DNA from: Bacteroidaceae bacterium
Lineage (GTDB): Bacteria > Bacteroidota > Bacteroidia > Bacteroidales > Bacteroidaceae
Assembly: GCA_024699495.1 (NCBI GenBank)
Contig: JAILPK010000088.1
Coordinates: 1-64,000, forward strand
Length of the DNA stretch: 64,000 nt
Direction of reading: 5' to 3'
The notes beneath the pieces are model-generated. The model saw only the letters and a list, made by a program, of their open reading frames with translations. It was not told where the DNA came from and did no database searches. The position numbers and the translations under genes are program-made. Below, one piece after another: positions 26,718-35,051 of the stretch; the stretch's first letter is position 1, and every line of letters starts with the position of its first letter.

Positions 26718-29165
26718 TTACTTTATGCTCCACTCATAAACGCCGCAGGACTTGTCGGCAGGCTGAATGAATTCCAGTTTCATAGCTTTGGTCCGAACGG
26801 GGGTGAAGTTGACTGTGTTGGCTACGCCCTTCTTGGTTCCGTAGTCGGTGGGGTTATCCACTTCCACCCACTGCCCGGCGTCGTTCCTGTAATAGAGTTT
26901 CCATGAGTCGGGCACTTTGCATCCCTGCCATGGCTGGTCGTCATACCAATAGACTGTGCTTGTGCTCACTGTGGTTTCTTCCTTGAAGTCGTAGGCGAGC
27001 CATTCTGTGGAGTTTGTTTTCGGCCACCAATGGGTGTAGGGCACGGAGCGGTCGTTGCCGTCGGCGGGAATCAGGCGATCGTTGATGGCGCTCAGGGCGG
27101 GCAGTTTTTTGGCCGAGGCTGTAATGCGGCTTTGGGAGGCGATGCTTGGCGGGAGCGCGGGGGTGGTGGCGCTCAGATCGATGGGAATCCACACTGCCAT
27201 ATTGCCGTTGCCCCGGTGAGCCCAGGCATAATACGGGATGAGAGTCAGCTGTTCATCTCGTGCTGTGAGGCGTCCGCGGCCGTCGAATGTCAGAGTCTGT
27301 GCATCTGTCTTCAGAGTCTGAATCTCTGTGTCGGCGATGGTGACGTGGCCCATGGAGAACTGAGGCTCCTGATTGAGCAGCACACTCAGCACATTGCAGG
27401 TGTTGTCGGGCCATTCGGCGCAATAGACCAGCGGGCCGCGCTCGATGGCTGCCCGTCCGCGGTCGGCAGCCACGCGCCCGTTGGCGCGCACCAGACGCGG
27501 TTCCATGTCGAAATGGATACTCACCACATCGCCTTTCTTCCATTGGCGTTCGATGGCCATATATCCGTTATGCAGTTCGGCGTTGACGGCTGAGCCGTTG
27601 ACTGCCACGCTGTAATTCAGGTGTTTTGCATCCGAGTAGGTGTATAGGTCTGAAGGCACGACCTGACCGCGCACCCAACCAGGGATGCGTATCATCAGAG
27701 TCCATTTGCCGGAGGTCTTCTTCACGGATATATTCACATCACCGTTCCATGGGTATGAGGTGCTCTGTGTGAGAGTCACCTTGCTCTTGCCCACCTTCAT
27801 GGTGGCTTCGTTTCCGGCAAAAAGGTTTACATAGAGTTTTGTGCCATCGACGGCATAGATATACTGAGGCAACGAGGGGATGAAACGGGCTGCATTGCTC
27901 GGACAGCAGGCGCATCCGAACCATGCCTGACGCTGGTGCTGGCCCATGCTCTGTAGGGGGTTGGGATAGAAGAAGCGTCCGCCGTCAATGGATATGCCGC
28001 TGATGACGCCGTTATAGAGTGTGCGCTCGAGGGCATCATAGTATTTTGAGTCGCCATGAAGGAGGAAAAGGCGGTAGTTGAGATATACCTGGGCTATGGC
28101 TGCGCAGGTCTCACAATAAGCGCTCATATTCGGCAGTTCGTAGTTTCTGCCGAAGGCTTCTCCGCTGCTGGTGGCTCCGACGCCTCCGGTGAGATAATAT
28201 TTTTTGGTGATTATATTGTCCCAGATGCGGTCAATGGCATCTATATACCCCTTGTCTCCGGTGAGGGCAGCCACATCTGCCATGCCGGCATACATGTAGC
28301 CGGCTCTCACGGCATGGCCTACGGCCTCGTCCTGCTCCAGCACTGGCTTATGACTTTGGCTATACTCTGTCTTTATGGTTGTATATCCGCGTTTGTCCAG
28401 GAAGAACTTAGCCATCTGCAGATATTCTTTCTTGCCGGTGGCAAGATACAGTTTGGCGAGTCCCATCTCTGCTATCTGATGCCCGGGGACCACACATGCC
28501 TGGCCCGGATTGTCGCCCACCTCGCGCACGACGCAGTCGGCAAAGCGGCAGGCAATATTAAGGAGGGATTTCTTGCCTGTGGCATTGTAGTGTGCCACGG
28601 CAGCCTCACAGAGATGCCCGAGGTTGTAAAACTCATGGCTCAGGTCCTCGACCTTGCTCCAGCGCTTCGGACCGGCCCATCCGTGGGGGTGCTCAGGGTT
28701 CTGTGTGCGGGCGGTGTAGAGATATCCGTCCGGCTCCTGGGCGCTGGCAATGACGGCGATGACGGAGTCGCAGTATTTATCGAGGCTCCTCCCTCTGTAC
28801 TTCGCCTTAGGATAGGTCTGTAGCAGATAGGCGGCGCCCTCGAGAGTCTTGTAGGGGTCTGTATCATCGAAGGAATAACCCATCACACCGTCCACCTTGA
28901 ACACTTTCTGCGGGTTCTTGAGATGCTCGGCAGCATTGCTGAAATTAGTGTATCTCCTCTCACTCTCGCATTTGCTGAATGCCAGGGGGATAGTAACTTC
29001 GCGACTGGCTTCGAGCCTCTGCCCCCAGAATGTGCCGGGGGTCACCTTGACGGCGGTGAAGGGAACGGGGGTAATGGGATAGCCCGCGTTCTCGCTCTGT
29101 GCCGCAACATCAGCAGGGGTGACGGCGCAAGCCCCCACGAACAACGTAATCAGTAAGTTCCTCAT
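26718..29165 (-). CDS. Secreted GH127 beta-L-arabinofuranosidase-like enzyme
   Basis: About 815 aa with a signal peptide (MRNLLITLFVGACAVTPADV). The glycoside hydrolase family 127 (DUF1680) core is recognised by YLTGGVGATSSGEAFG, the double cysteine motif MSAYCETCAA (about residues 346-355) and the second pair FGCACCPSNAARF (about 414-426). In the characterised family these cysteines bind zinc and one is the nucleophile, with a Glu in the EAFG region as partner. A C-terminal discoidin-like domain (STVYWYDDQPWQGCKVPDSW) could bind sugar. The start at 29165 is preferred because the ATG at 29195 lies only about 12 bases from the -7 box. It removes arabinofuranosyl units from plant glycans; no SusCD pair is beside it. 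Confidence 0.92.
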   Translation of the reverse strand: MRNLLITLFVGACAVTPADVAAQSENAGYPITPVPFTAVKVTPGTFWGQRLEASREVTIPLAFSKCESERRYTNFSNAAEHLKNPQKVFKVDGVMGYSFDDTDPYKTLEGAAYLLQTYPKAKYRGRSLDKYCDSVIAVIASAQEPDGYLYTARTQNPEHPHGWAGPKRWSKVEDLSHEFYNLGHLCEAAVAHYNATGKKSLLNIACRFADCVVREVGDNPGQACVVPGHQIAEMGLAKLYLATGKKEYLQMAKFFLDKRGYTTIKTEYSQSHKPVLEQDEAVGHAVRAGYMYAGMADVAALTGDKGYIDAIDRIWDNIITKKYYLTGGVGATSSGEAFGRNYELPNMSAYCETCAAIAQVYLNYRLFLLHGDSKYYDALERTLYNGVISGISIDGGRFFYPNPLQSMGQHQRQAWFGCACCPSNAARFIPSLPQYIYAVDGTKLYVNLFAGNEATMKVGKSKVTLTQSTSYPWNGDVNISVKKTSGKWTLMIRIPGWVRGQVVPSDLYTYSDAKHLNYSVAVNGSAVNAELHNGYMAIERQWKKGDVVSIHFDMEPRLVRANGRVAADRGRAAIERGPLVYCAEWPDNTCNVLSVLLNQEPQFSMGHVTIADTEIQTLKTDAQTLTFDGRGRLTARDEQLTLIPYYAWAHRGNGNMAVWIPIDLSATTPALPPSIASQSRITASAKKLPALSAINDRLIPADGNDRSVPYTHWWPKTNSTEWLAYDFKEETTVSTSTVYWYDDQPWQGCKVPDSWKLYYRNDAGQWVEVDNPTDYGTKKGVANTVNFTPVRTKAMKLEFIQPADKSCGVYEWSIK

Positions 29166-29206
29166 AATTCGATTGTATTTTTCAGTTTTTCTCATTGATT
29201 GCGCTG

Positions 29207-29214
29207 CAAATATA
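29207..29214 (-). promoter_or_regulatory. Promoter -7 box (TATATTTG) of the GH127 gene
   Basis: Exact TAnnTTTG match on the minus strand, 42 bp before the ATG at 29165. It decides against the more upstream ATG at 29195. Confidence 0.65.
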
Positions 29215-29260
29215 CGCCATAATAATTACAAACCATCCCCCTTAACATACTTTAATTGAT

Positions 29261-29339
29261 TAGTTGACGAGTTGACAAGTTGACAAGTTGACAAGTTGAT
29301 AACTTCGCAGTTGACAAGGGGGCTAAGTTTGGCCTCACC
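29261..29339. repeat. Mosaic intergenic repeat C at the trpA 3' end
   Basis: The plus strand has consecutive 8-bp units GTTGACGA, GTTGACAA (three copies), then GTTGATAACTTCGCAG, GTTGACAAG and GGGGCTAAGTTTGGCCTCACC. The last block is shared with the 21.7, 24.2 and 30.8 kb copies. It reaches into the trpA gene: the TGA stop of trpA is part of the GGTGAGGC block. Confidence 0.88.
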
Positions 29340-30114
29340 TTTTCAGCGCGTCAAAGAGGCGGTCTAAAGCTTGGTCGGCATCGCCGTCGGCCTCATCAAG
29401 AAGGGTTACAAACTTGCTACCTATAATGGCTCCGGCGGCATTGGCGTTGGCGGCAGCCAGAGTCTGCGCATTGCTGATTCCGAAGCCGATGACCCGGGGG
29501 TTGCGCAGGTTCATCGCATCAATGCGGCGGAAATAGGCCTGTTTCTGCTCGTCGAACGACTTCTGAGCACCTGTTATGGCAGCGCTACTGACCATATATA
29601 TAAATCCGTTTGTGTTGTCGTCGATAAAGCGTATGCGCTCGGGAGATGTCTCGGGAGTAATGAGCATGATTACCCGCAGACCGAAACTGTCGGCCACGGG
29701 CTTCACCATCTGGAGATAGTCGCCGAAGGGGAGGTCGGGGATTATCATTCCGCTCACTCCGCACTCGGAACATTCCCGGCAGAAACGCTCTATGCCGAAA
29801 TGCAGGATGGGATTGAGATAACCCATCAGGATAAGGGGCACATGGACCTGCCCGCGTATGGAACGGAGCTGCGAGAAGAGGGTGCGCAGATTCATCCCGT
29901 TGCGCAAGGCTTTGGTGGCTGCCGACTGAATCACAGGACCGTCAGCCAAGGGGTCGCTAAACGGGATTCCGACTTCGATGAAATCGATTTCCCTGCTCTG
30001 CATAGCGAGAATGACGTCTGCTGTGCAGTCCAGTCTGGGCGTTCCTGCGCAGAAATACAATGAGAGGAGTTTGCGGTCGCCGCGTGAGGCGAACAGAGAA
30101 TCAATCTTATTCAT
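29335..30114 (-). CDS. trpA: Tryptophan synthase alpha subunit
   Basis: A 259-aa TIM-barrel that splits indole-3-glycerol phosphate into indole and glyceraldehyde-3-phosphate. The catalytic Glu is in IDFIEVGIPFSDPLADGP (about residues 39-56), which also holds the family signature, and the phosphate-binding loop is in GFGISNAQT (about 206-214). It is the last gene of the operon and overlaps trpF by 8 bp (30107-30114). Its stop codon lies in the intergenic repeat C. Confidence 0.97.
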   Translation of the reverse strand: MNKIDSLFASRGDRKLLSLYFCAGTPRLDCTADVILAMQSREIDFIEVGIPFSDPLADGPVIQSAATKALRNGMNLRTLFSQLRSIRGQVHVPLILMGYLNPILHFGIERFCRECSECGVSGMIIPDLPFGDYLQMVKPVADSFGLRVIMLITPETSPERIRFIDDNTNGFIYMVSSAAITGAQKSFDEQKQAYFRRIDAMNLRNPRVIGFGISNAQTLAAANANAAGAIIGSKFVTLLDEADGDADQALDRLFDALKR

Positions 30115-30754
30115 ATTCTTCTAAAAAATGTTTTAGTTTTTGTATGTCTTTCATTGCGGGCATCGACTCGAAACGGGAATTCAGGTCTATCCCGGCGAAG
30201 CGGGGGTGGCGGAAAGAACTGAGCAGAGGGGCATCATCGGGGCCGATGCCTCCGCTGAGCAGGAAGGGGGTCTGCCCAGAGTATCCGCTGAGCAAATCCC
30301 AGTTGAACTTGATGCCGTTGCCCCCTGCCATCTCGGCCTTGGTGTCAAAGAGGAGGTAGTCGGCAAGGCCTTCGTAGACCTCTGTCTTAAGCAGATCGTC
30401 CTTTGTGGCTATATTGACAGCCTTGATGAGGGTGAAGCCGCTGAGAGCCTGCAGATATTCAGGTGTCTCATCGCCATGCAGCTGAATAATATCCAACTGG
30501 TAGGAGTCAGCTATGCGCCGCACGGCATCGATGTCTGCATTTACAAACACCCCTACCCTCTTCGCCTTTGCAGGCAGGTATGAGGGTCTGGAATCCACGT
30601 TACGCGGTGACGAGGGATGGAAGATAAAGCCCATCCAGTCGATGCCAAGAGCCTCAACGGCCCGGATATTTTCAGGGTCGCGCATTCCGCAGACTTTGAC
30701 AAGTTGACGAGTTGACGAGTTTACGAGTTTACGAGTTGATACTTTAGTTGACAT
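30107..30754 (-). CDS. trpF: Phosphoribosylanthranilate isomerase with repeat-encoded N-terminus
   Basis: A 215-aa TIM-barrel; the Amadori rearrangement step of tryptophan synthesis. The first strand with the catalytic Cys is LVKVCGMRDPENIRAVEALG; DxxQLHGDE with the general acid region and LLSGGIGPDD near the C-terminus are family-typical. Normal TrpF proteins begin one or two residues before this first strand. Here the only in-frame ATG lies 18 codons further upstream, and the extra residues (MSTKVSTRKLVNSSTRQ) are encoded by 8-bp intergenic repeat units (30697-30754). The same ATGTCAACTAAAGTATC occurs at 24248 in repeat B, away from any trp gene. The start codon was therefore probably supplied by the repeat. 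Confidence 0.93.
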   Translation of the reverse strand: MSTKVSTRKLVNSSTRQLVKVCGMRDPENIRAVEALGIDWMGFIFHPSSPRNVDSRPSYLPAKAKRVGVFVNADIDAVRRIADSYQLDIIQLHGDETPEYLQALSGFTLIKAVNIATKDDLLKTEVYEGLADYLLFDTKAEMAGGNGIKFNWDLLSGYSGQTPFLLSGGIGPDDAPLLSSFRHPRFAGIDLNSRFESMPAMKDIQKLKHFLEEYE

Positions 30755-31243
30755 GTTGGGCTAAGTTTGGCCTCACCCCCAACCCCTCTCACGTGGGCGA
30801 GGGGCGTGGATAGCTCTGAGGGGGTGAGTTTTTGAGTTTTTTTGAGTATTTGAGTTTTTGAGTTAATGCGGGCAAGGCCCGCGGTCTGAGGTCTGAAGTC
30901 TGGAGCTTTAGCTGGCGCGATGGGGGCCGCTGATGGGCAGGGGGAAGCTGATGGCAAAAACATCAGCCGCAATAAGCGCTGAAACAGGCGGCCAAGGCCG
31001 AATCTTTTATCTCTTATCTAAAAAGCGGCAAAGCCGCCCCGGCCCCTCGCGCCAGCCAACCCGTAAGCGGTAAGCGGTAAACTGTAAGCGCCACATCGCG
31101 ACCGCAACCAACTTGTTGTCTTGTTGACTCGTTGACCCCAAAAAACGGTAAAGTCGTTTAAAGACTCAAGACTTAAGACTGCGGCCCCGGCCGCCCTCAC
31201 CCGCGAAGCTATCAACTCGTCAACTTGTTTACTTGTCAACTAG
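30697..31243. repeat. Mosaic intergenic repeat D between trpC and trpF
   Basis: About 550 bp inside the trp operon. Both ends carry the 8-bp units in inverted orientation (GTTGACGAG-type at 30697-30740, CTCGTCAAC-type at 31211-31243), giving terminal inverted arrays. Between them are: the 91-bp block shared with 24181-24271; TTGAGTTTT units (30826-30865); the palindrome GCGGGCAAGGCCCGC; 7-bp GTCTGAN units; CTGGCGCGATG; a GCTGATG/CATCAGC hairpin (30947-30967); the palindrome GCGGCAAAGCCGC; CTCGCGCCAGCC with GTAAGCG units (about 31048-31085); and AGACTNA units (about 31160-31180). It encodes the trpF start and the trpC stop. ORFs inside it are by-products of repeats. Confidence 0.92.
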
Positions 31244-31972
31244 TTCCTTGAATTTACGCAGGGCGATACCGGGAGCCGGGGTTTTCATGAAGTTCTCTCC
31301 GATGAGGAATCCGCGGAAACCCGCAGCGCGCAATTGCCGCACTACACTGGGGTCGCTGATGCCGCTCTCACTCACTTTCACGGCGTCGGCGGGAAGCATG
31401 GAGGCCAGCCGGAAGCTGTTTTGCACATCTGTCACGAACGAGCCGAGATTGCGGTTGTTGATTCCGCACACGTCGGGCTGAAGGTCCGCATATTCCAACT
31501 CGGCCTCGGAATGCATCTCAAGAAGCACCTCAAGGCCCAGCTCATGAGCCTTGTCCATAAGGGTCTTGCAACGTTGTCTGCTCAGACATGCAGCTATGAG
31601 CAGGACGGCTGAAGCTCCGCACAGGAGGGCCTGGTAGAGTTGGATTTCCTCAATCACAAAATTCTTGTATAGGATGGGAAGGGTGACTCCGCTCTGGCGT
31701 GCCGCACTGATATCCTCATCCGAGCCTCCGAAAAAATCTCTGTCGGTAAGAATCGACAGGGCTGCAGCCCCATTCTGCTGATAAGAGAGCGGTATGATAT
31801 CCGCGCGTCCGTGCTCTTTGATCCATCCCTTGGATGGCGAGCGGCGCTTGAACTCGGCGATTATACCCGAGCTGCTGTTTAAGAGCGCTTCCCGCAAGGA
31901 TGGTTTTTTGACACAGAGAGCCGCTATCTCAGATGCTTTGTTTCTGATGATTTCCTGAAGTATATCAGCCAT
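31229..31972 (-). CDS. trpC: Indole-3-glycerol phosphate synthase
   Basis: A 247-aa TIM-barrel that closes the indole ring. The catalytic lysine motif IIAEFKRRSPSKGWI (about residues 38-52) and the second lysine region LYKNFVIEEIQLYQA are diagnostic; GINNRNLGSF and SESGISDP are also typical. It starts 3 bp after trpD ends. The C-terminal codons LVDK and the TAA stop (31229-31243) are made of 8-bp repeat units of repeat D, so the native C-terminus may have been replaced. It is a stand-alone TrpC, not fused to TrpF. Confidence 0.97.
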   Translation of the reverse strand: MADILQEIIRNKASEIAALCVKKPSLREALLNSSSGIIAEFKRRSPSKGWIKEHGRADIIPLSYQQNGAAALSILTDRDFFGGSDEDISAARQSGVTLPILYKNFVIEEIQLYQALLCGASAVLLIAACLSRQRCKTLMDKAHELGLEVLLEMHSEAELEYADLQPDVCGINNRNLGSFVTDVQNSFRLASMLPADAVKVSESGISDPSVVRQLRAAGFRGFLIGENFMKTPAPGIALRKFKELVDK

Positions 31973-31975
31973 AGC

Positions 31976-32974
31976 CTATGAATTTAGTTCTGCAAATTTG
32001 CGGAATGTGCGGAGTGCGCTGCCGCTGTCGATGCTCTCACGCGCAATCTCGATGCACTCTTCAATCCCCTTCTGCCCGCGCTCGAGCACCTGAATGCCAA
32101 AGGCGGCATTTGCCAGCACGATATTCTTCTGAGCGGGCAAAGCGCGATTCTCCAGCACAGCGTCAAAGATCTGTGCGGCCTCATCCTCGGTAGCCCCGCC
32201 AACCAGTTCTTCGGGTTTCGCTATGTCAAAGCCGAGGTCTTTAGGTGAGAAGATACGCTCGTAATTATTTGTGGTAACCTTGAAGTCTCCGGTGAGGGAA
32301 ATCTCGTCGTAGCCATCCATGCTGTTCACGATGCCATAGTCTATCCCGATGCTCTGATACACATTGTTATATAGGCGCATCTGATTCAGGTTAGCCACTC
32401 CGAGCAACTGGCATTTGGGTCGTGAGGGGTTAACGATAGGCCCCAGGAGATTGAATATAGTGGGGAAAGGGAGCGCTTTGCGTATAGGTCCGACAAACTT
32501 CATTGCTTTGGCGAAGAGCTGCGCGTGGAGATAGACAATGCCGGCCTCGTTAAGCGAGCGGTTGAGGCGGTCGATGTCGTCGGTGAAGCGGATGCCGTGG
32601 TGGGCAATCACATTGCTGGCTCCGGAAACGCTGGTTGCCGCATAATTGCCGTGTTTGGCTACCTTGTAGCCCGCCCCCGCGATGACGAAACACGCAGTGG
32701 TAGAGATATTGAATGTGTTTTTGCGGTCGCCGCCGGTGCCAACCACATCTATATAGCGGTCGCACTCGAGGATAGCAGGCACACCGGTCTCCAGGATGCC
32801 GTCGCGGAAGCCGAGCAGTTCCTCAACCGTCACGCCGCGCATCTGGAGGCATGTGAGCAAGGCAGTTATCTGCTCGTTGGGGTATTCGCTATGGGTGATT
32901 CCGATAAGAATCTGTTTCATCTCCTCGCGGGAGAGTTCTTCGTGGTTTAATAGTTTTGCCAGAATTTCTTTCAT
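31976..32974 (-). CDS. trpD: Anthranilate phosphoribosyltransferase
   Basis: A 332-aa enzyme that joins anthranilate and PRPP. The PRPP-binding glycine loop VVGTGGDRKNTFNIST (about residues 77-92) and KHGNYAATSVSGASNV (about 105-120) are diagnostic, and the C-terminal half follows the nucleoside phosphorylase-like fold. It is not fused to TrpG. It sits between trpG and trpC with 3 bp to trpC. Confidence 0.97.
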   Translation of the reverse strand: MKEILAKLLNHEELSREEMKQILIGITHSEYPNEQITALLTCLQMRGVTVEELLGFRDGILETGVPAILECDRYIDVVGTGGDRKNTFNISTTACFVIAGAGYKVAKHGNYAATSVSGASNVIAHHGIRFTDDIDRLNRSLNEAGIVYLHAQLFAKAMKFVGPIRKALPFPTIFNLLGPIVNPSRPKCQLLGVANLNQMRLYNNVYQSIGIDYGIVNSMDGYDEISLTGDFKVTTNNYERIFSPKDLGFDIAKPEELVGGATEDEAAQIFDAVLENRALPAQKNIVLANAAFGIQVLERGQKGIEECIEIARESIDSGSALRTFRKFAELNS

Positions 32975-33015
32975 ATCTGTTTGATTTTTATTGTTTTTCG
33001 GATTTCGGGTGGATT

Positions 33016-33579
33016 CTATAGATACAGCCAGTTGAGAAGCATCTGACGGCCGTCGGGGGTCAGCACGCTCTCCGGATGAAACTGTATGCCGCGGACATTA
33101 AACCGGCGATGGCGCAGGGCCATAATCTGCCCCTCGTCGCTGACTGCCGTAATCTCAAGGCAGTCGGGGAAGTCAGACTGGGATACCACCCATGAGTGAT
33201 AGCGTCCCACGGTTAAAGTCTCGCTTAAGCCGGCAAAAAGAGGCTCTTCAGCAACGACATGACACGGAGTAGCAACCCCATGGAACACGTCGGACAGGTT
33301 CTCCAGCGTTGCGCCGAAAGCCTCGCCTATAGCCTGATGGCCCAGGCATACGCCCAATATCGGTTTCTTGCCGGCGTATGTTCTTATAACATCCATCAGC
33401 AGACCTGCTTCCGAGGGGATGCCAGGGCCCGGCGAAAGGATAATCTTGGAGTAAGAAGCCAGGTCGGAGAGCTCAAACTGGTCGTTGCGCATCACTGCCA
33501 CCTCCACTCCCAGTTCCTTCATCAGATGACTCAAGTTGTATGTAAACGAGTCGTAGTTATCTATAATTGCAACCTTCAT
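33016..33579 (-). CDS. trpG: Anthranilate synthase component II (glutamine amidotransferase)
   Basis: A 187-aa class I amidotransferase that supplies ammonia to TrpE. The start MKVAIIDNYDSFTYNL, the oxyanion loop SPGPGIPSEAG, the nucleophile Cys in ILGVCLGHQAIGEAFG (about residue 78) and the catalytic HPES near the C-terminus are all present. In some bacteria the same protein also serves folate synthesis; nothing here decides that, but the trp operon position favours TrpG. Confidence 0.96.
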   Translation of the reverse strand: MKVAIIDNYDSFTYNLSHLMKELGVEVAVMRNDQFELSDLASYSKIILSPGPGIPSEAGLLMDVIRTYAGKKPILGVCLGHQAIGEAFGATLENLSDVFHGVATPCHVVAEEPLFAGLSETLTVGRYHSWVVSQSDFPDCLEITAVSDEGQIMALRHRRFNVRGIQFHPESVLTPDGRQMLLNWLYL

Positions 33580-33607
33580 ATTATGAAATGTATTTAATCA
33601 TTATCCA

Positions 33608-35017
33608 TCAGAGCATCTCTGCTTTTTCTATTGCCTTGTGCAGGGCTCCCAGTTTGTTATTAACTTCTTGGAGTTCGTATTCGACGTCGCTCTTTGCCAC
33701 TATGCCGCCGCCGGCCTGAAACCAAAGCTCGCCATTGCGCGATACAAATGTGCGGATGGTGATGGCCTGGTTCAGCGAACCATCCAGCCCGATTATTCCG
33801 ATGCAACCGCCATAGGCTCCTCTGTTATGCGGTTCGTATTCGCTGATGAGCTGCATAGCACGCACCTTGGGAGCCCCGGACAGGGTCCCTGCGGGGAAGG
33901 TGTCAATAAACGCCTTAATATAATCAGCGCCGTCATCAAGAGAGCCTGAAACGCGGCTTACGAGATGAATCACATGGGAATAATACTGCAGGTCCTTGAA
34001 GAAATCCACCTTCACGCCGTGGCAGTTGCGGCTCAGATCATTGCGGGCCAAATCCACAAGCATCACGTGCTCAGCATTCTCCTTCGCGTCGGCGCGGAGG
34101 TATTCAGCCCCGCGGCGGTCGGCCTCGGGGTCGCCATTCCTGCGGGTTGTGCCGGCGATGGGGTCGATATAAGCCTTGCGGGCCTCTATGCGGCAGTGGG
34201 TTTCTGGGCTGGAACCGAATATTCTGAAGCCGCCGAAATCGAAATAGAAAAGATAGGGACTGGGGTTGATGCTCCGCAATGCGCGGTAAAGCTGGAAGTC
34301 GTCGCCCTCGAAATTCTGTACAAAGCGGCGCGAGAGGACAATCTGGAAGACATCTCCGCGCATACAATGCCTGATGCCGCGCCGGATGTTCTCGCGATGC
34401 TCATCGTCTGAGAGAGTGGAACGCACATCCCCCACAGTGTGGAAAGGATAGGAACGGACGTTCGCACGATTGATGGCTTTTGTCACCTCTGACAGCATCC
34501 CGGCGCCTTCGGCCTGAGCGTCGGCTCCCTGCAGAGAGACTATCGTAAGCGTGTTGTTATGGTGGTCAAATACAAGCACCACCTTAAACAGGATATAAAG
34601 CATATCGGGAGCGTCGTCGCGTTCCTGTGTTTCATCCTTGATATCTATCCCTTCAAAATATCGCACGGCGTTGAAACTGGTGTAGCCGAAAAGGCCGCAC
34701 TGGGAAGCACACTCGCCCGTAATCTCCACACTGTCGGCAAGGGCGTGGATGGCCTTCTCACAACCGAACTCTGCGTTTATTTCATGCTGCTCTGTTATGC
34801 CGTCAGGATAAGTTACCGTCGCTGTTCCATGACCGATGGCTACAGACGCCAGCGGGGCTATGCCAATGAACGAGCGTGCGCTGTCGGCCTCATGGTAATC
34901 GCTGCACTCCATCAGAGCGCTCTTGGGATAGAGGTCGCGCAGACGCATGTATATTCCGACGGGGGTATATAAGTCTCCCAACAAGGTTTTGGTGACTGTG
35001 GTATATGAGTATTTCAT
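33608..35017 (-). CDS. trpE: Anthranilate synthase component I
   Basis: A 469-aa chorismate-binding enzyme. The catalytic domain shows FQIVLSRRF, IDPIAGTTRRNGD (about 298-310), ENAEHVMLVDLARNDL and TFPAGTLSGAPKVRAMQLI. The N-terminus has ALMECSD (about 34-40) where family members carry the LLES-type motif that binds tryptophan for feedback inhibition. It is second in the operon, 34 bp after trpB. GIVAKSDVEYE close to the C-terminus completes the signature. Confidence 0.97.
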   Translation of the reverse strand: MKYSYTTVTKTLLGDLYTPVGIYMRLRDLYPKSALMECSDYHEADSARSFIGIAPLASVAIGHGTATVTYPDGITEQHEINAEFGCEKAIHALADSVEITGECASQCGLFGYTSFNAVRYFEGIDIKDETQERDDAPDMLYILFKVVLVFDHHNNTLTIVSLQGADAQAEGAGMLSEVTKAINRANVRSYPFHTVGDVRSTLSDDEHRENIRRGIRHCMRGDVFQIVLSRRFVQNFEGDDFQLYRALRSINPSPYLFYFDFGGFRIFGSSPETHCRIEARKAYIDPIAGTTRRNGDPEADRRGAEYLRADAKENAEHVMLVDLARNDLSRNCHGVKVDFFKDLQYYSHVIHLVSRVSGSLDDGADYIKAFIDTFPAGTLSGAPKVRAMQLISEYEPHNRGAYGGCIGIIGLDGSLNQAITIRTFVSRNGELWFQAGGGIVAKSDVEYELQEVNNKLGALHKAIEKAEML

Positions 35018-35051
35018 TGTCTTAAACCTTTATCATTGTGTGTTTATTCTG

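Noticed and set aside
31018-31239. A 73-codon minus-strand ORF between trpC and trpF
   Set aside because: It lies wholly in mosaic repeat D and its translation is a read of repeat units; no homologous look and no promoter.
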